Shown piece after piece: positions 44,150-55,800 of a DNA stretch of 64,000 bases; position 1 is the first letter of the stretch, and the number at the start of each line of letters is the position of its first letter. The position numbers and the translations under genes were made by a program. The notes under the pieces were generated by a model. It searched no databases. It was not told the origin of the DNA and saw only the letters and a list, made by a program, of their open reading frames with translations. Source of the DNA: Tetmemena sp. SeJ-2015 (taxonomy: Eukaryota > Ciliophora > Spirotrichea > Sporadotrichida > Oxytrichidae); the NCBI GenBank assembly GCA_027382625.1, contig JAJKFJ010021596.1, positions 1-64,000 of the forward strand. Reading direction: 5' to 3'.

Positions 44150-47100
44150 TCACTGCTTATTGACTCTTCCCTCTCTATTCTAGCTCTTATATCCATCACC
44201 TTTTCCTTCAATTCGATAACAATAATTTATTACTTTTAATTTGTGGAAGATAATTTGAGACATCACACTAAGTCTACTCTCCTTGATTTATTGCTCTCCC
44301 ACACTTATAAAGAGCTCTCCCTTTTGCATGGCTCCTCTAACAGAATTTCCAAACTTCCGCATATCTTTAACAACAGTTAAACTAGAACATAAGTAATTTA
44401 GTTTATAAGTTTGCTCTAACTTCCTAGACTCATCCCTCAGAGAGGACTTTATCTCGCGAACGTTTTTTAGAGTAGCTAGCAAGTCAGGACTAATTTTATT
44501 CAAGAAAGAAGGATTGAACTCATCGCCTAACTTAAATTAAAGAATAGCAAATATATCTCGCTAAAACTTATTTCTTGGATTTTCCTGTTGCAAAATTGAG
44601 TTGTCATTCTCAATATACACACTATCTTGAGATCTCAAAGTGTAGGCTTGATTCATATTCCTCTAACTAGTTCTTGGCTTGTTGTTATTTGGCAAACTCT
44701 GCCCTAATCCATCAAAGAAAATAGTAATTATGATTTAGAAGAAAGGATCTATGTTGTCATGATACTTATCTGGACTCACTTCTCTTGTTAGTCTTTGATT
44801 GTTGTTCTGTAGTGAACAATAAATAAGAAAATAGTATTACAGTGATTAAGAGACCCTCTGCTTAATAGAATCATCATTTTAAAGCCCCAATCTCACAGGT
44901 GTCTCATCCGTAATAGATAACTGGAAATCTAAGTCAGACTTTACTCCGAGTGTGCCTATAACTTGCGATTCCAACTTTGATACTAAACAAATCGCATATT
45001 AAAATTAATTCTTTGGCACACCGAATCGAGAAGTAGCTCTTACTCTAGAAAGAGAATCTTCTCTTAAGGTCTTTAATTCTTGATCCTCTATGACAGATAT
45101 TAATCGGCCTATCTAGCTTTATCTATCTGAAACGGGTGTCGTTTCTTAGTTTTAAACTATGCTTAGTGTATTGAATTATGATTGGGGCTGATTATCATTT
45201 GCCTAATCTTGCTCCAATTACTGTTATTGTTGTTTTTAGAAATCTTCTAAGTCATTGAGGACGATTTTCTTCATGGTCAAATAAGAAATCTAGCGACGCT
45301 TTTTGTGCGAGATGCCATTTGAATCTGTGTTATCTTCTTAGGAGTCAGTGCTTGAAGATTCTTCCTATTCTCCTTCACAAATAATGGATTATATATAAGC
45401 TAGGAAAAATATTAAAGACTTCACCTTTCCGAGGACCTTCCTCATTTTTCAATTATTCATCTTCCAGCCAGTCATATACTCATTTTTATTTTAATACGAC
45501 TCTATTCTTTATTGTAATATCATTTTTAAGTTTACTTTTGCCTATCTTTGATAGTTGCAAAGGCATCCCCAGCGATTATGATGAAAATATTCATCAACAC
45601 CTGCATGGAAAGGAACACAAATGTAAAAATGAAGAGAGCACCCACTATCAGATCAATCTACATCACTTCCATAAAAGTATTTGATATCTCATCTCCCATC
45701 ATCATGCAGTAGAGAGTATTGAAAGCGTTCGAAGGCTGCTAGAACCTCCAACCTTGCCAAAATACAGACATCCCAAACATCGCAAAGCCAATGAAAATAG
45801 GAAGTACGTTTATTAAATTTCTGAAAATATCAGGCCCGGAGTATGCCACTGTCCTTGAAAAGAATGAATATAGGATATTATTGAAGTGTAAAAGAATGAG
45901 AAATCTTGAGAGTGCTCGATGTATTTTGTTATAGAGATCCAACATAAGAAGCACCCTAATCCAACAAACAGAGTCTAAGTTGAAAGAGGTATCGAGTCTC
46001 GAGCTATGAACATGACAGATCCAAATATCTGAAAGAAGTTTCCCACAATTATGACGATTGACCAGTAGCTGAAGATCTTTACCTTATCTAGTTACAAAAT
46101 TAAGGCTTCAATCTTGTTCTTACCTGAGAAGGTGAGATTTTCCCATTTGAGATTTTTACTTGTACTCTGCACTATGGCATCAATTTATTGCTCGCTCATT
46201 TCTTCATCATCTCTTGTTATGCTTTAATATAGATTTGTGATTTGCTTCTTATATTAGGTATTTTTAGTTGATATCATAGATTTGCTGCGTTACTAAAGAT
46301 ACCATGAACTGGAAAAAAAATGCTTACAAGTCTCATTAGTGGAGTTGCCCCAAAGTCTTGGCTCTCTTTGTATTTTTGTCTAATATCTTTGTACAGTCTA
46401 GCTACCTTAAGGTAGTATTCGAAATTCAAGGTATATTACTTTAACATTATAGAGGACAATATTTTTAACGAGTAATATAAAATGTGCAAGACTAAGGAAG
46501 TAATTCCAAAAATCAAGACCATGAAGCAATTCGTCGCAACGTATGCATTATTTAGGAGTTCTCCAGTTTTATCACAAGTCTTTGTATCAAGATTAAGAGT
46601 GAGTTTTATTAAATTTCTGTCTTAGAAATCAATCAATAAAAAATAACTTTCATTTAAAATCAAACTGCTGTTTGATCTGCCAAACGAAGCAACTAGTTTA
46701 GAAATCGTCATATCGAGAATAATCTATGGTGACGTTGTAATTGAGATTTATAGACTGGGTGAGATTTAAGAATTACTTTAAGGTTCCATCGCTTATATAT
46801 GGCTCTTTAAACATTTCAAAGTTTTCATTGGTAAGTCCATACTCAAGTTCATAAGAAATAGAAATCAATAAAGCATTAATAATTTGTGTATCTAGTTCGT
46901 AAAGACCAACATATGACTTCTTCAAGTAGGTCACATCCATTCTAACTGGGCATATTTCTTTAGGGTCCTTGCTAAAAATGCAAGTGTTTCCTCCCTTTTA
47001 CTAAGAATATAGATCTAGCATATCCCCATTAGTGAGGTCATAGTAAGCATTTACTGATTATTAAATGAATTCTGCTAGGTCCTTAAGATTGAAGAAGTGC

Positions 47101-47805
47101 TTAGTCCTGGGGTAAGTTGGATTTTAATAGTCTGTTCCATCATCGAAAAATTAGCGATAGAAGACAATAGCATGAGCTCGGTAGTGTTAGCCCTATGAGC
47201 TTACCAGGAAGCAGACTTAGAGAGTTGTTACAATCAACAAAATCAGATGGATCATGAATTTCCAAGGGAATCTATCTATTATTTCAAGTAAGACCACTTA
47301 TAATAACATGGGATATCAATGATAAAAGAGGAATTCATGATTAGTGATTTACTTATAACAAAGCTCTCAAAACCATACTTACTATAGCTTTCATATTTAT
47401 CGAGAGGTCCCATTTGGATTCTATCCCTGAGAGGCATTAAAAGTTTTTTCCTTTTCTCTTTATCAGAATTCAAAAGAATTTTGATTAAAAACAAACTTAA
47501 ATTCTTGCTGACTATCTTTTGCCGATTTTCATCATCTTCTTGCTCTTGATAATTTTTAATTATTATAGAAGTTGAAATGTCATCAATTTTAACCACCTTT
47601 TTCTTATTAGATTTTGTGCTATAAAAATTATTGCATTAATATACGTATATAATATAAATTTGCTCCTTAATTCTTCAGAATCGATGCTCTATTCAGTATC
47701 TTCTTTATCTTCATATTGAGTGTTTTAAGTTTCATTACTATTGCCATATGTCTCCACTCTCTTAGAAGTTTATCTTCCTCTTTTAGTCTCTTATTACTTC
47801 TTCAT
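44107..47805 (-). CDS. Mucolipin-like (TRPML/PKD-type) cation channel
   Basis: From 47805: MKKQQETKRGRQTSKRVETY, a charged cytosolic N-terminus (NKKKVVKIDDISTSIII), then RIQMGPLDKYESYRFPWKFM and helix 1 (IHLILLIVTTLQVCFLVSS). A large lumenal domain follows with Cys residues (GGNTCIFSKDPKEICPV, LTNENFEMFKEPYISDG), then helices (VATNCFMVLIFGITSLVLHI and the S4-S5 region MLLMLDLYNKIHRALSRF). The pore region reads LPIFIGFAMFGMSVFWQGWR, SNAFNTLYCMMMGDEISNTF, then the last helix VGALFIFTFVFLSMQVLMNI. A long tail ends in a coiled coil (IELKEKVMDIRARIEREESI) and TGA 44109-44107. Endolysosomal or contractile-vacuole calcium release is the usual role of this family. Two IESs are resolved. Confidence 0.8.
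47272..47385 (-). other. IES, pointer ATAG, 110 bp removed
   Basis: Minus-strand ATAG at 47385-47382 and 47275-47272. Excision joins LDKYESY to RFPWKFMIHLILL. It is the longest IES resolved here. Confidence 0.8.
47617..47664 (-). other. IES, pointer AGCA, 44 bp removed
   Basis: Minus-strand AGCA at 47664-47661 and 47620-47617. Excision gives IDSEELRSTKSNKKKVVKID in frame, which lets the start be placed at 47805. Confidence 0.83.
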
Positions 47806-47984
47806 TAATAAAGCACAAATGGATGAGGGTTTAATTATCTAATAATTTTATGAATTAACTTGTAAAATCAGAAATCACTCTAAGGATTAAGCTTTTGATT
47901 GATGTAAGTTTTTATTTTAAAAATCAACATTTGATATATTTTGCTTATTGAATATTCCTTGATATTTGATTTAGAAATATTCCT

Positions 47985-48695
47985 TATGATGCTACTGAGC
48001 AGGATATGAGAGACACGCTCAGACTAGCTGGTCCATTTGAGCAATTCAGATTGAAGACAGATGTCAAAACGAACCAACCCAAAGGCTATGGATTCTGTGA
48101 GTATAGAGACCCGGACGTGGCTGCATCTGCGCTCAGAAACCTAAACAAAGCAGAAATAAATGGACGCACAATTAAAGTAGACTTTGCTTCAGATAACAAG
48201 AATGGAAATAATCTTAAGGTGAGGCAGAATTAAAAATGCTAATAACCTTTAGGATGAGGATGTTAAATATAGAGACAGAGCTGAACTAGTGAATTTTAAA
48301 ATGTTTGTTTAATTTTCTTTAAAGGAGTGAATTAAAAGGGTGACTACATATCTGACCACGAAGTGACAGTTGAAGATCTCCTTAACTCACTCTCTTCTGA
48401 GTAAGAGCAACTTCTCCTCTTTGGAATTAAGGACGCATTCGAATCGATGCAAAGAGATAACCCTCGCTCAGCAGAGCAAATGATTGAGACCTTAGCTCAG
48501 GATGAAACCTTGCTAGATAGCTTAACTCAAATGCTAGAAAGAGTTCAATAGAATCATGGAGGTCCTCAGTATATGTCCCAGGGAGGTATTTATCACTATA
48601 ATGCAGCAGCAGCTAGTGGGATGATGTTTCCAGGTGGAGGAATGAGTTAATCTGCTAGCCCTGGATATGGAGGAGGGTACAATAACTCATATTGA
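47985..48695 (+). CDS. CSTF2: Cleavage stimulation factor 64 kDa subunit (RRM protein), 5' end missing
   Basis: An mRNA 3'-end processing factor that binds the downstream GU-rich element. The visible part starts inside the RRM (NIPYDATEQDMRDTLRLAGP, then KGYGFCEYRDPDVAASALRN as RNP1, INGRTIKVDFASDN). A 34-nt intron (48219-48252) and an 8-bp-pointer IES lead to the hinge (VEDLLNSLSSEQEQLLLFGI, then MIETLAQDETLLDSL). A Gly/Met/Ala-rich tail (YNAAAASGMMFPGGG) ends at TGA 48693-48695. The first beta strand (RNP2, usually V-F-V-G-N) and the start codon are not found upstream; the sequence before the NIPYD codons ends like an intron (TTTAG). The 5' segment may be farther away. Confidence 0.8.
48288..48333 (+). 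other. IES, pointer AGTGAATT, 38 bp removed
   Basis: AGTGAATT at 48288-48295 and 48326-48333. Without excision the frame meets TGA. After it the protein reads YRDRAELVNQKGDYISDHEV. This is one of the cleanest IES examples in the window. Confidence 0.95.
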
Positions 48696-49188
48696 AAAAT
48701 AGTTACCTTGAGTTTTAATTAACCTTAATTAGTTTTTCTTTTTCAAGGAACAATTCAATTTTTCAAAATGTAAATTTAAGGAATATTTCCAACTAATAAC
48801 ATCTGTGATTTTAAACAATTCTTACAAAAAACGCAAGATGGATTGCTCTGTGCTTCAGCAGAGTAGAGGGGCTTATACAATCTATAACACAGTTATAAAT
48901 TTTAGGATAACACAACAACAACTATCCATAGGCAAATAAATAGCAACTTACTATTGGCCACTAGTAGTAGGATAGGAGCTAGTTTGCTATTATCCACTGG
49001 GGAGATGTCCTTGCATGCCTGCAAATTATTAAGGTTTCATTAATCAGGAAACAACTTAAATTCTTAATTAACTTTTATAATGCCTCTTCTAATTAGTTAA
49101 GTTGATACATTAAATTAATATCGCCAAGTTACTTTTCTTACTCAATTTGTACCTCTATTTTCGATGTTTTTGTGTAATATAATTATTC
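48696..49188. other. AT-rich spacer with possible leader ORF
   Basis: An ORF from 48838 (MDCSVLQQSRGAYTIYNTVI) stays open for about 80 codons, but nothing supports it as a gene. It could be an upstream segment of the Gln/Asn-rich gene that follows. Confidence 0.3.
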
Positions 49189-52100
49189 TTGAGATATGAG
49201 TTAAACATTTATTATTGTTATTTCAGAGCTCCTTTAATGATGAGTAATAATACTGCTGCTACTACTCAAGCCGAAGTTGTTTTCTCAAAAAGCCAAGCCA
49301 ACGATCAACCACACCCAATTCTCACCAAGTTTAACTCTCCTCTCAAATTGATACTAAAATCATGGAAAAGAGGAAAAATGCTCAAAACTTGTAGCAGAAT
49401 CAGCCAAGTGGAAACAATAGCATCCTGGCAAATAGCACTTTCATGAGAAACAATTTCGTTCGAAAAGGTTATCATTTATTATTTTATCTTTCTAAAGGTG
49501 AAAAGTAAACCAGCAATCTCCAATCCCAAACTGCCTAAGAAATCAATACTAACTTGAAGCCTAAGAATGCATAGAGCATTCCTATTATCACTTAATTATT
49601 AACTATGATTGATATTTTAAGCTTTCTTTTTTAAACTTTCACGAACATGAACAGCAATTCCTAACAGATGTAACAATAGCAGGCAGTGAATGAATAAAAA
49701 AACAGCCAAAAGCAGCTGTAAAAGTAAGAGCACTTTCTCAACCAACAGTAAGTCAAATCCTCAGCAGCAAACTGCCTTGGAGAACTTAGTGTTTTACAAA
49801 CCATCAAGTTAAGGTGCAAAGGGGAAACGGTCCCTAAAGATTAAATTATTCTTATAATGTGTTAGATAGGTGGAGGGTAATCAAGAAATTTAAATGCTTC
49901 TTTGAAGAACAACCTTACCTAAAATCCGAGTACAGTAGCTAATGATACCTCCCCTTATAGGGAGTTCATTTTAAACAAGACTCAAGACATCAAATCTAGT
50001 TATAAGCTATCATAATTAGTCTGAAAATATGTTATGAAGTACTATTTTATCAAATGGAAACAAGATACAGGCTCAAAATGGTTTAGCACAAAGATAGCAG
50101 TAAATTCAGGCTTTGAACTAGGATAGAAGTTTTGACTAGCTGAGGGCTTAGCATCATGCCTATGCCATGGACACAAACAGTCTTCAAATTCAATACCAAG
50201 CCATGCTGATGGTAAATAAGAGCGTGCTCAATTCATAACAAGCTCAGGGTTAAGGCTAAAGTAAATAAGCTGGTGGGCTCAAGTAAAGAAATGAGGTTAG
50301 CTTGGAAAATAGAGATGAGGGATTCGGCCATTTCATTAATGGAGAGAAAGATAAGCAAACATCATAACCACTCATCTTAAAGCAGGCTATAATTCAAAGG
50401 CAATAGACTTTCACTCAAAATAATGTTGCCAGAGTGAGTAAATCGCCTGGGGTAATTCACATGAACCAGAACTTGATGGTGGATCTAAAAAGCGATAAGA
50501 AACTTCAATAAATTCATAACATCTATCTTTAATCCTTTTAAATATTTTGAATTCTCTTATCTTAATAGCAACGGTAGTGGATTATAGATGCAATCTCAAT
50601 CTCATGTTTAAAATCAAAATGGTCCTTAGTAAATGAATGGCATCAAAGATTTTACTCATTTCTAAAGCCAGCAAGTCCAAAGCTAGACTAATCAAAATGG
50701 GAGTATGGGAGAGAGGTCTCTAATTCAACAGAAGAGAAAAGTGAAACCGTCAACTGCAGGCAATCCATCCACTGCATCAAAGCATCACAACAACGCCTAG
50801 TCTTAAATGAGCAACTATAATTTATTGTAAAAACAGATTATATTTTAATAACATACCCTATCATCAAGCAGCTGCCATGCTCTCACATACTTTTCTCCCT
50901 TATGATAACAACACCAAAGGTAGATCTAAGTCCCCTCAGAAATTTATAAATGGCCAAAAGTTTCCACAGTTACTTCAATATTTTAATGATACTTAGATTA
51001 TTTTATAGTCCAAACTCCTTAAACCAATTTGTCAATGGTGAGGATGGACGAGTATAGCCTTTAAAACCAAATGTCAAAAATAGCTTTTAGCAACGGAGCC
51101 ACCATCCAATAAAACTCCTCTCAAATCATGTCAAAGAACTATCATAATAACTAGTTTCATCCTAAGGGGTCTAATCCTTAAGTTGCAGAGAATTTATTTG
51201 GGAGAAAGAAGTACAGTTTTAAAAAAAGTTGAGTACCTATTCTATGCTTCTTCATATTTTACATAAGTTTATAGCCATAATCTCTTGGCTAGATTAGCCC
51301 AATCCCAAATAACAGACCCTCTCTCGCTCTGGAAAAGAACAGAGTTAATTCTGAGAATAAGAATCTGATGGATTAGAATTACCCCATCAGCTCTGCTTCA
51401 GACTTCATTAATCCATTTTTCATTTAGGTGGTTCTTTAATTTTATTTATAATTTGATCCAATCAGCTCTATAACCCTAATTTCAAGTGAGACAGAATGGG
51501 CTGGGGAATAAGATAAGATCACCCGAAACAAGAACTTGCTAAACTAGACTACTATTCTTCCTTCCTCTTCAAAGCTTCACAAAATGGATATATAATTAAA
51601 CTATTGTATAGCTAGAAGGAGACCTGTCAAATGGGAAGTTTGCACTTAGTAAAAACACAAAGGCCAAATTTGTGGATCTATAAACCCATAGCAGCAAAAC
51701 CTAAAATGTCTCTTAAATCGTTATTTATTGGAGTAGTTTAAATGCATATTTAACAATTAGAAATCGTTGCTTCTGCTAAAGAGGACTGCAGGAATAAGCG
51801 CAGTTGTATTAGAAAATGGATTTAAATAAAAAGCAACAACATCATGCAGAAACCCTCAAATAGAAATAGACAAGAAGGTTATGAGATTTACAACTTCGAT
51901 CATGTTTAAGACTCATCATAGAATACTTACACTTAAGGGGGATAGCAAAAAGGGCTGAGTAGTCAAATAGCCAAACCACAGCATCAAACTCTCAAACTTA
52001 AATTCATATCATCCAAGGAAAGAGAAGCAAATCAAGACATCTAATAGAGCAAGTAGGAAACTTTTAACTCAGAGAATGGCAAAATCACTATGGGACTGGA

Positions 52101-52272
52101 GAATGTTAAAATTGGAAACAAAGAGGATGCTAGAGTTAAAATGATGCAACTACTTGAGAGGTAAAAAATAGACGGCAGCTAAAAGATAAGTGAATACGTC
52201 CAGAAAAAACAAAATTAGAAATAAGATATGACCAAATTTAGGGGATGCAAATATAACTTTTAAAATAAATGA
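49189..52272 (+). CDS. Large Gln/Asn-rich low-complexity protein
   Basis: Start uncertain. After an intron-like TTTCAG, a segment reads MMSNNTAATTQAEVVFSKSQ, then (across a 5-bp tandem repeat, 49335-49344) QIDTKIMEKRKNAQNLQQNQ. Further segments: RSFDQLRAQHHAYAMDTNSL, MLMVNKSVLNSQQAQGQGQS, VARVSKSPGVIHMNQNLMVD, LSMVRMDEYSLQNQMSKIAF and, at the end, EDARVKMMQLLERQKIDGSQ with KISEYVQKKQNQKQDM, closing at TGA 52270-52272. Most glutamines are TAA/TAG codons, so a standard-code search would see only fragments. I recognise no family. The composition suggests a scaffold or RNA/chromatin-associated protein, but this is a guess. Segment borders are mostly unresolved. Confidence 0.5.
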
Positions 52273-52584
52273 ACCTATTTAAAATTGTCTTATTTTTACA
52301 TTTCTTTTTTCCTATGTATTTTTGTCTGATCGAAACTAAAGTATTTAAACTTACAAATTTAGATTCTAAATGAGACAAGCTAAGCTAGAAATTCAACATC
52401 TTTCTATAAGAAGAAGTATTTTAATCGCTTTCTTTAAATATTTTCTTATAATTTCTCTGACAGTAAAAAATATATCCAACCTGCTATTGATAAATAATTT
52501 TTTATTTTCCATTCTATAGAAATCTGATTGTGTACTTTCCATTATAAATTGGGATGATGTAGTAAATCAATCCCTCCAATAATT

Positions 52585-53683
52585 ATGAAGATACTTATTT
52601 TTATGAGGGACAGCAAGAGCACAGCAAAGAACAGATACAGCTTGAGTTCTGAAGACCATTCATCAGAAGAAATAGAGCACCTTGCAGATCTAGCAGATGA
52701 ATCAGAGTAGGACTACAGAGACAAGTTAACAGAACAATTCATACTAGAGCATCTCCAAAGCAAAGAACTATCTCATTTTCAATATCCTAAATTGTTTTAC
52801 CAGCTCAGCAAGTCAATGAAGAATATAAGCCAGACTTAATGAGTCAGGAATAGACTGACTATCAATCAATTGAGACACCTGCTTATTCTTAATTTGCATC
52901 CAACAGATGACTTTTCAGAAATGGAAAACCCAGAAAGCAATCAGCAAACCAACACCTAAGACGAAAATTAAGTAAATACCTATGGGAGTTCATCTAATAA
53001 CCGTGTCAGTGAGTTTAACTTAGAAGCAAACTTTTTAAAAACACGAAATAGATTGATGTGTTTTTCTTATTTAAACTTCTAGATTTTGGATGAAAGCTAA
53101 AATGAAACTAGCACTAAGAAGCATTAAATCTAAAATCTGATCGTTGAGGAAATGCAGCCTCTCTACTATTTCAATGTGAAACCAAAGCTGCTTGAATCAA
53201 TGTCTTTCGAAGACTCTAACAACTTTAACTAATTCCTGTAAGGATCTCACTACGCAGCTGGGCAACCCTCATCAGGAAGCAACTTAAATAATCCGAAGAG
53301 CTCTGGGTTGAAAGAGGCAGCAACCCCATTCTTCCTAGGCTCTCCAGTTAACAACGCAAACAACTAATTTCCATTTAACATTTCTCATAACAAATGATAA
53401 CAGATATTTTCTAATTAGACAGTCTGAGGCTACAAAGTTTCAATATGGTGATTATAAATGATATAAAAGTTAAGGCAGCTCTGATAGCCACATAGCTTCC
53501 TTTGGAGGAGTCCATTATGGGAAGGAGTCTCAAACAACTCTGCGAGTAAGGATAAGGCAACCTAAAGAAACAGTCATGAACTTTGAAAACCTCTAATATG
53601 AAAGCTATTGTCAATATTTAAACTTATTTTATTGTAGCTTTGGAGGGAGCTAAAGAAGCCAACATGACAGTCCAAATTTTTGA
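52585..53683 (+). CDS. Unrecognised polar protein
   Basis: The ATG at 52585 gives MKILIFMRDSKSTAKNRYSL, followed by an acidic Ser-rich region (SSEDHSSEEIEHLADLADES). Further segments: EEYKPDLMSQEQTDYQSIET, SEMENPESNQQTNTQDENQV, VEEMQPLYYFNVKPKLLESM, AATPFFLGSPVNNANNQFPF and SHIASFGGVHYGKESQTTLR. It ends ENLQYESYCSFGGSQRSQHD before TGA 53681-53683. Phosphosite-rich, mostly disordered; no domain recognised. One IES is resolved; other junctions near 52790, 52910, 53035 and 53390-53470 are unclear. Confidence 0.5.
53606..53635 (+). other. IES, pointer TATTGT, 24 bp removed (in frame)
   Basis: TATTGT at 53606-53611 and 53630-53635. The insert is AT-rich, a multiple of three and stop-free. Excision gives NLQYESYCSFGGSQRS. 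Because removal does not change the frame, the call rests on the 6-bp repeat and base composition. Confidence 0.65.
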
Positions 53684-54147
53684 ATATCCTCCTCTCATTC
53701 ATACCTATGAAGCCTCAGCAGTGCTAATTTTCCATGATTGAAAGCAAAAGCCGAGGGTGTTTATTTTGTTTTATGCATCGAGAATAATATGCTAATCATT
53801 TGATATAATTGTAGTCCATGCAAACTGTGAGTTATAAATGGAACTTATATTATAGCATTCGTTTAATAATTTATGGATTAATTGCATTGAAATTATAATA
53901 GAGCTTAACTTAATGATGGGTTTATGGAAGTGCTTCTGAACTAAATATTATCGAAATTTAAATAAAGACGCTTGAGTTTCGTTCTCTCTGCTCCAAATGA
54001 TGGATTAGAGAACAAACTCTTGCATAATTGTTTAGGTTCAAGCCATATATGTAATAAATTCAAACATATACTCTTATAATGTAACTGAGTAGTTTCTGCG
54101 AACGATTTATTACAGATTCTATCTTGCGATAGTCCATGTCCTTTCTC
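53684..54147. other. AT-rich spacer between convergent genes
   Basis: Lies between the stop of the gene at 52585-53683 (+) and the stop of the small-Tim-like gene (-). No gene seen. Confidence 0.5.
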
Positions 54148-54624
54148 TCATTAGTGGATGGCTTGTTGCTTGAGTTCTGAGAATTGCTTGTCTACATTTT
54201 GGCCGAACTCTTGGATGGGGTGTGCCTCCACGTGCTTGGCACTTTGGCTGCGCTTTATCTGACTGGCAGTGTCGCTTCCATGCTCCACCTCCATCTCAGT
54301 GTAGCGAGAGACGTCGATGTATGATCTCACATCCTTCTCCTGCTCTGCTCTCACTTGCAGTCTCAAGTAAACCCTTCTATCTTCATTAAAAAAATACGTG
54401 TTCTCTTAAGACTGCAAATGAATACTTTTTGTTTACATGTCGAAAGCTTTGTAGGTTTTTGATTGGCAGTTGGAGATGCAGGTCTTCTCAGATTCGCTCT
54501 CAGCAACTGAGAATTCGTGGGTGTTGACGCAGTACTTGTGGCACTCAGTGAAAAGCAGCTGGGGAAGAGCGTAGCTCATCAAGGACTACTTTTGATGCAA
54601 GGGGTTGCCTGCCCAGTTTGACAT
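54148..54624 (-). CDS. Small-Tim-like protein (twin CX3C, Tim8/9/10/13 family)
   Basis: A single uninterrupted reading frame from 54624. MSNWAGNPLHQKQSLMSYAL leads into the twin CX3C signature: TECHKYCVNTHEF and KTCISNCQSKTYKAF. Members of this family are chaperones that escort hydrophobic precursors across the mitochondrial intermembrane space. At about 158 residues it is longer than usual (80-110). The C-terminal extension (YIDVSRYTEMEVEHGSDTAS, EFGQNVDKQFSELKQQ) is charged. A stretch in the middle (TKSIHLQSQENTYFFNEDRR) is AT-rich and may be an in-frame IES with a very short TA pointer. The stop is TGA 54150-54148. Confidence 0.7.
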
Positions 54625-54820
54625 TTTATTGATTATTTATAATAAACCAATCTCAAACACACTCTTAACTGAAAAAAATACCGCAGGTTTATTAAGAGTG
54701 ATAGCCTCAATAATAGTTAAAACTTATGATAATCTCAAATTTATTAACAACACCTTCATTAATCTTAAAAGATAAGTTAATACAGTCGCACTCACATTTT
54801 CATATCAGATTAATGCTGCT

Positions 54821-55784
54821 TCAAATGGCCACATATACAGTCTTGCGAGAGAAGGTGTCAATTGCTTTATCAAGCTTGTTAATCTTCTCCTCCATTTCTT
54901 TGATACGTTTCTGTAAAGCCATGCTTTGATTGGCTACTGGCATTCTCTCCAGAGCGTTTATAAGTTCTTTCTTAGTAGACTGTAAATCCTCAAGAGTGCG
55001 AAGTCTCTCATCCTCTGGCATGAGTCTCGTGCCAGCTGGCATCTTTGCTTCTTCTTCCTGCCTTCTCCTGTACTCTGCCTCACTCTCCTTCTGCTTTTGG
55101 TATTTCTCAATGTATTTGGGCACCTTTCCAAAGTCCTTGTGATGGGGATCTTGTTACTGATTTACTCCTTGTTAAGATTGCTTGCGATTAACTGCAGCTC
55201 CCTTGTTCGGATTCAAGGCTTCCGCTTTATTGTCCTTCACATAATTACGAGGCTGCTTAGAGCTCTCTTATTAATTGAGGGAGGTTAAATTTGCAGCAGT
55301 AAGTGTCTACGGTCTCTTCTGTTCCTCTTCTTAGGCTTCATAGTTTCTCATTAAAAAATTAATTCTATTCAAATTGAAATACTCACATAGCATATCAAAT
55401 AGTAAATAAGCAATTCGATTTATTCTATGGCTGGATCTTGCTCTCTCAGTAACTTGCTTTGCCTTGGGAGGTTTGGCAGCTATCTTCTGACCCCCTACTC
55501 CTAGATCATTAGCTTCAGGCTTATTATCAGTCAATCTTTAAGTTCTGTTGTTATTAGCTTTAGGAGGGTAGACCTGTTGGTCGACTTCATTACAGCTCCC
55601 TTCTGCTCCTATAATTAAGAAACTAATATAATTTATCTCCTCTTGGGGGTTTGACAGGTGCTGCAAATAAAGGAACCTTGGTGTCTTCGATAGACACTAA
55701 CTTAGTATCCTCATAGATTACTACTCTTGAAATTTGAAACTCCTCAGACATAGCAGCTTGTAGCAAAGCAGTCTTGTTCGCCAT
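54821..55784 (-). CDS. Enkurin-domain protein
   Basis: The start at 55784 gives MANKTALLQAAMSEEFQISR. Segments rejoin to VTERARSSHRINFLMRNYEA and a Gln/Asn-rich linker, then KDFGKVPKYIEKYQKQKESE, the typical entry to the C-terminal enkurin domain. That domain follows as AGTRLMPEDERLRTLEDLQS, NALERMPVANQSMALQKRIK and MEEKINKLDKAIDTFSRK, ending at TGA 54823-54821. In cilia, enkurin is an axonemal microtubule-associated protein (a microtubule inner protein in other species) and a TRP-channel adaptor in animals. Two IESs are resolved. Confidence 0.85.
55362..55428 (-). other. IES, pointer ATAGAAT, 60 bp removed (in frame)
   Basis: Minus-strand ATAGAAT at 55428-55422 and 55368-55362. The insert is a multiple of three and TGA-free. 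Excision gives ARSSHRINFLMRNYEAQEEE, the enkurin consensus spacing. Confidence 0.88.
55606..55641 (-). other. IES, pointer AGGAG, 31 bp removed
   Basis: Minus-strand AGGAG at 55641-55637 and 55610-55606. Excision gives PVKPPRGAEGSCNEVDQQVY in frame. Confidence 0.82.
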
Positions 55785-55800
55785 TCTTATTCAATAATTA

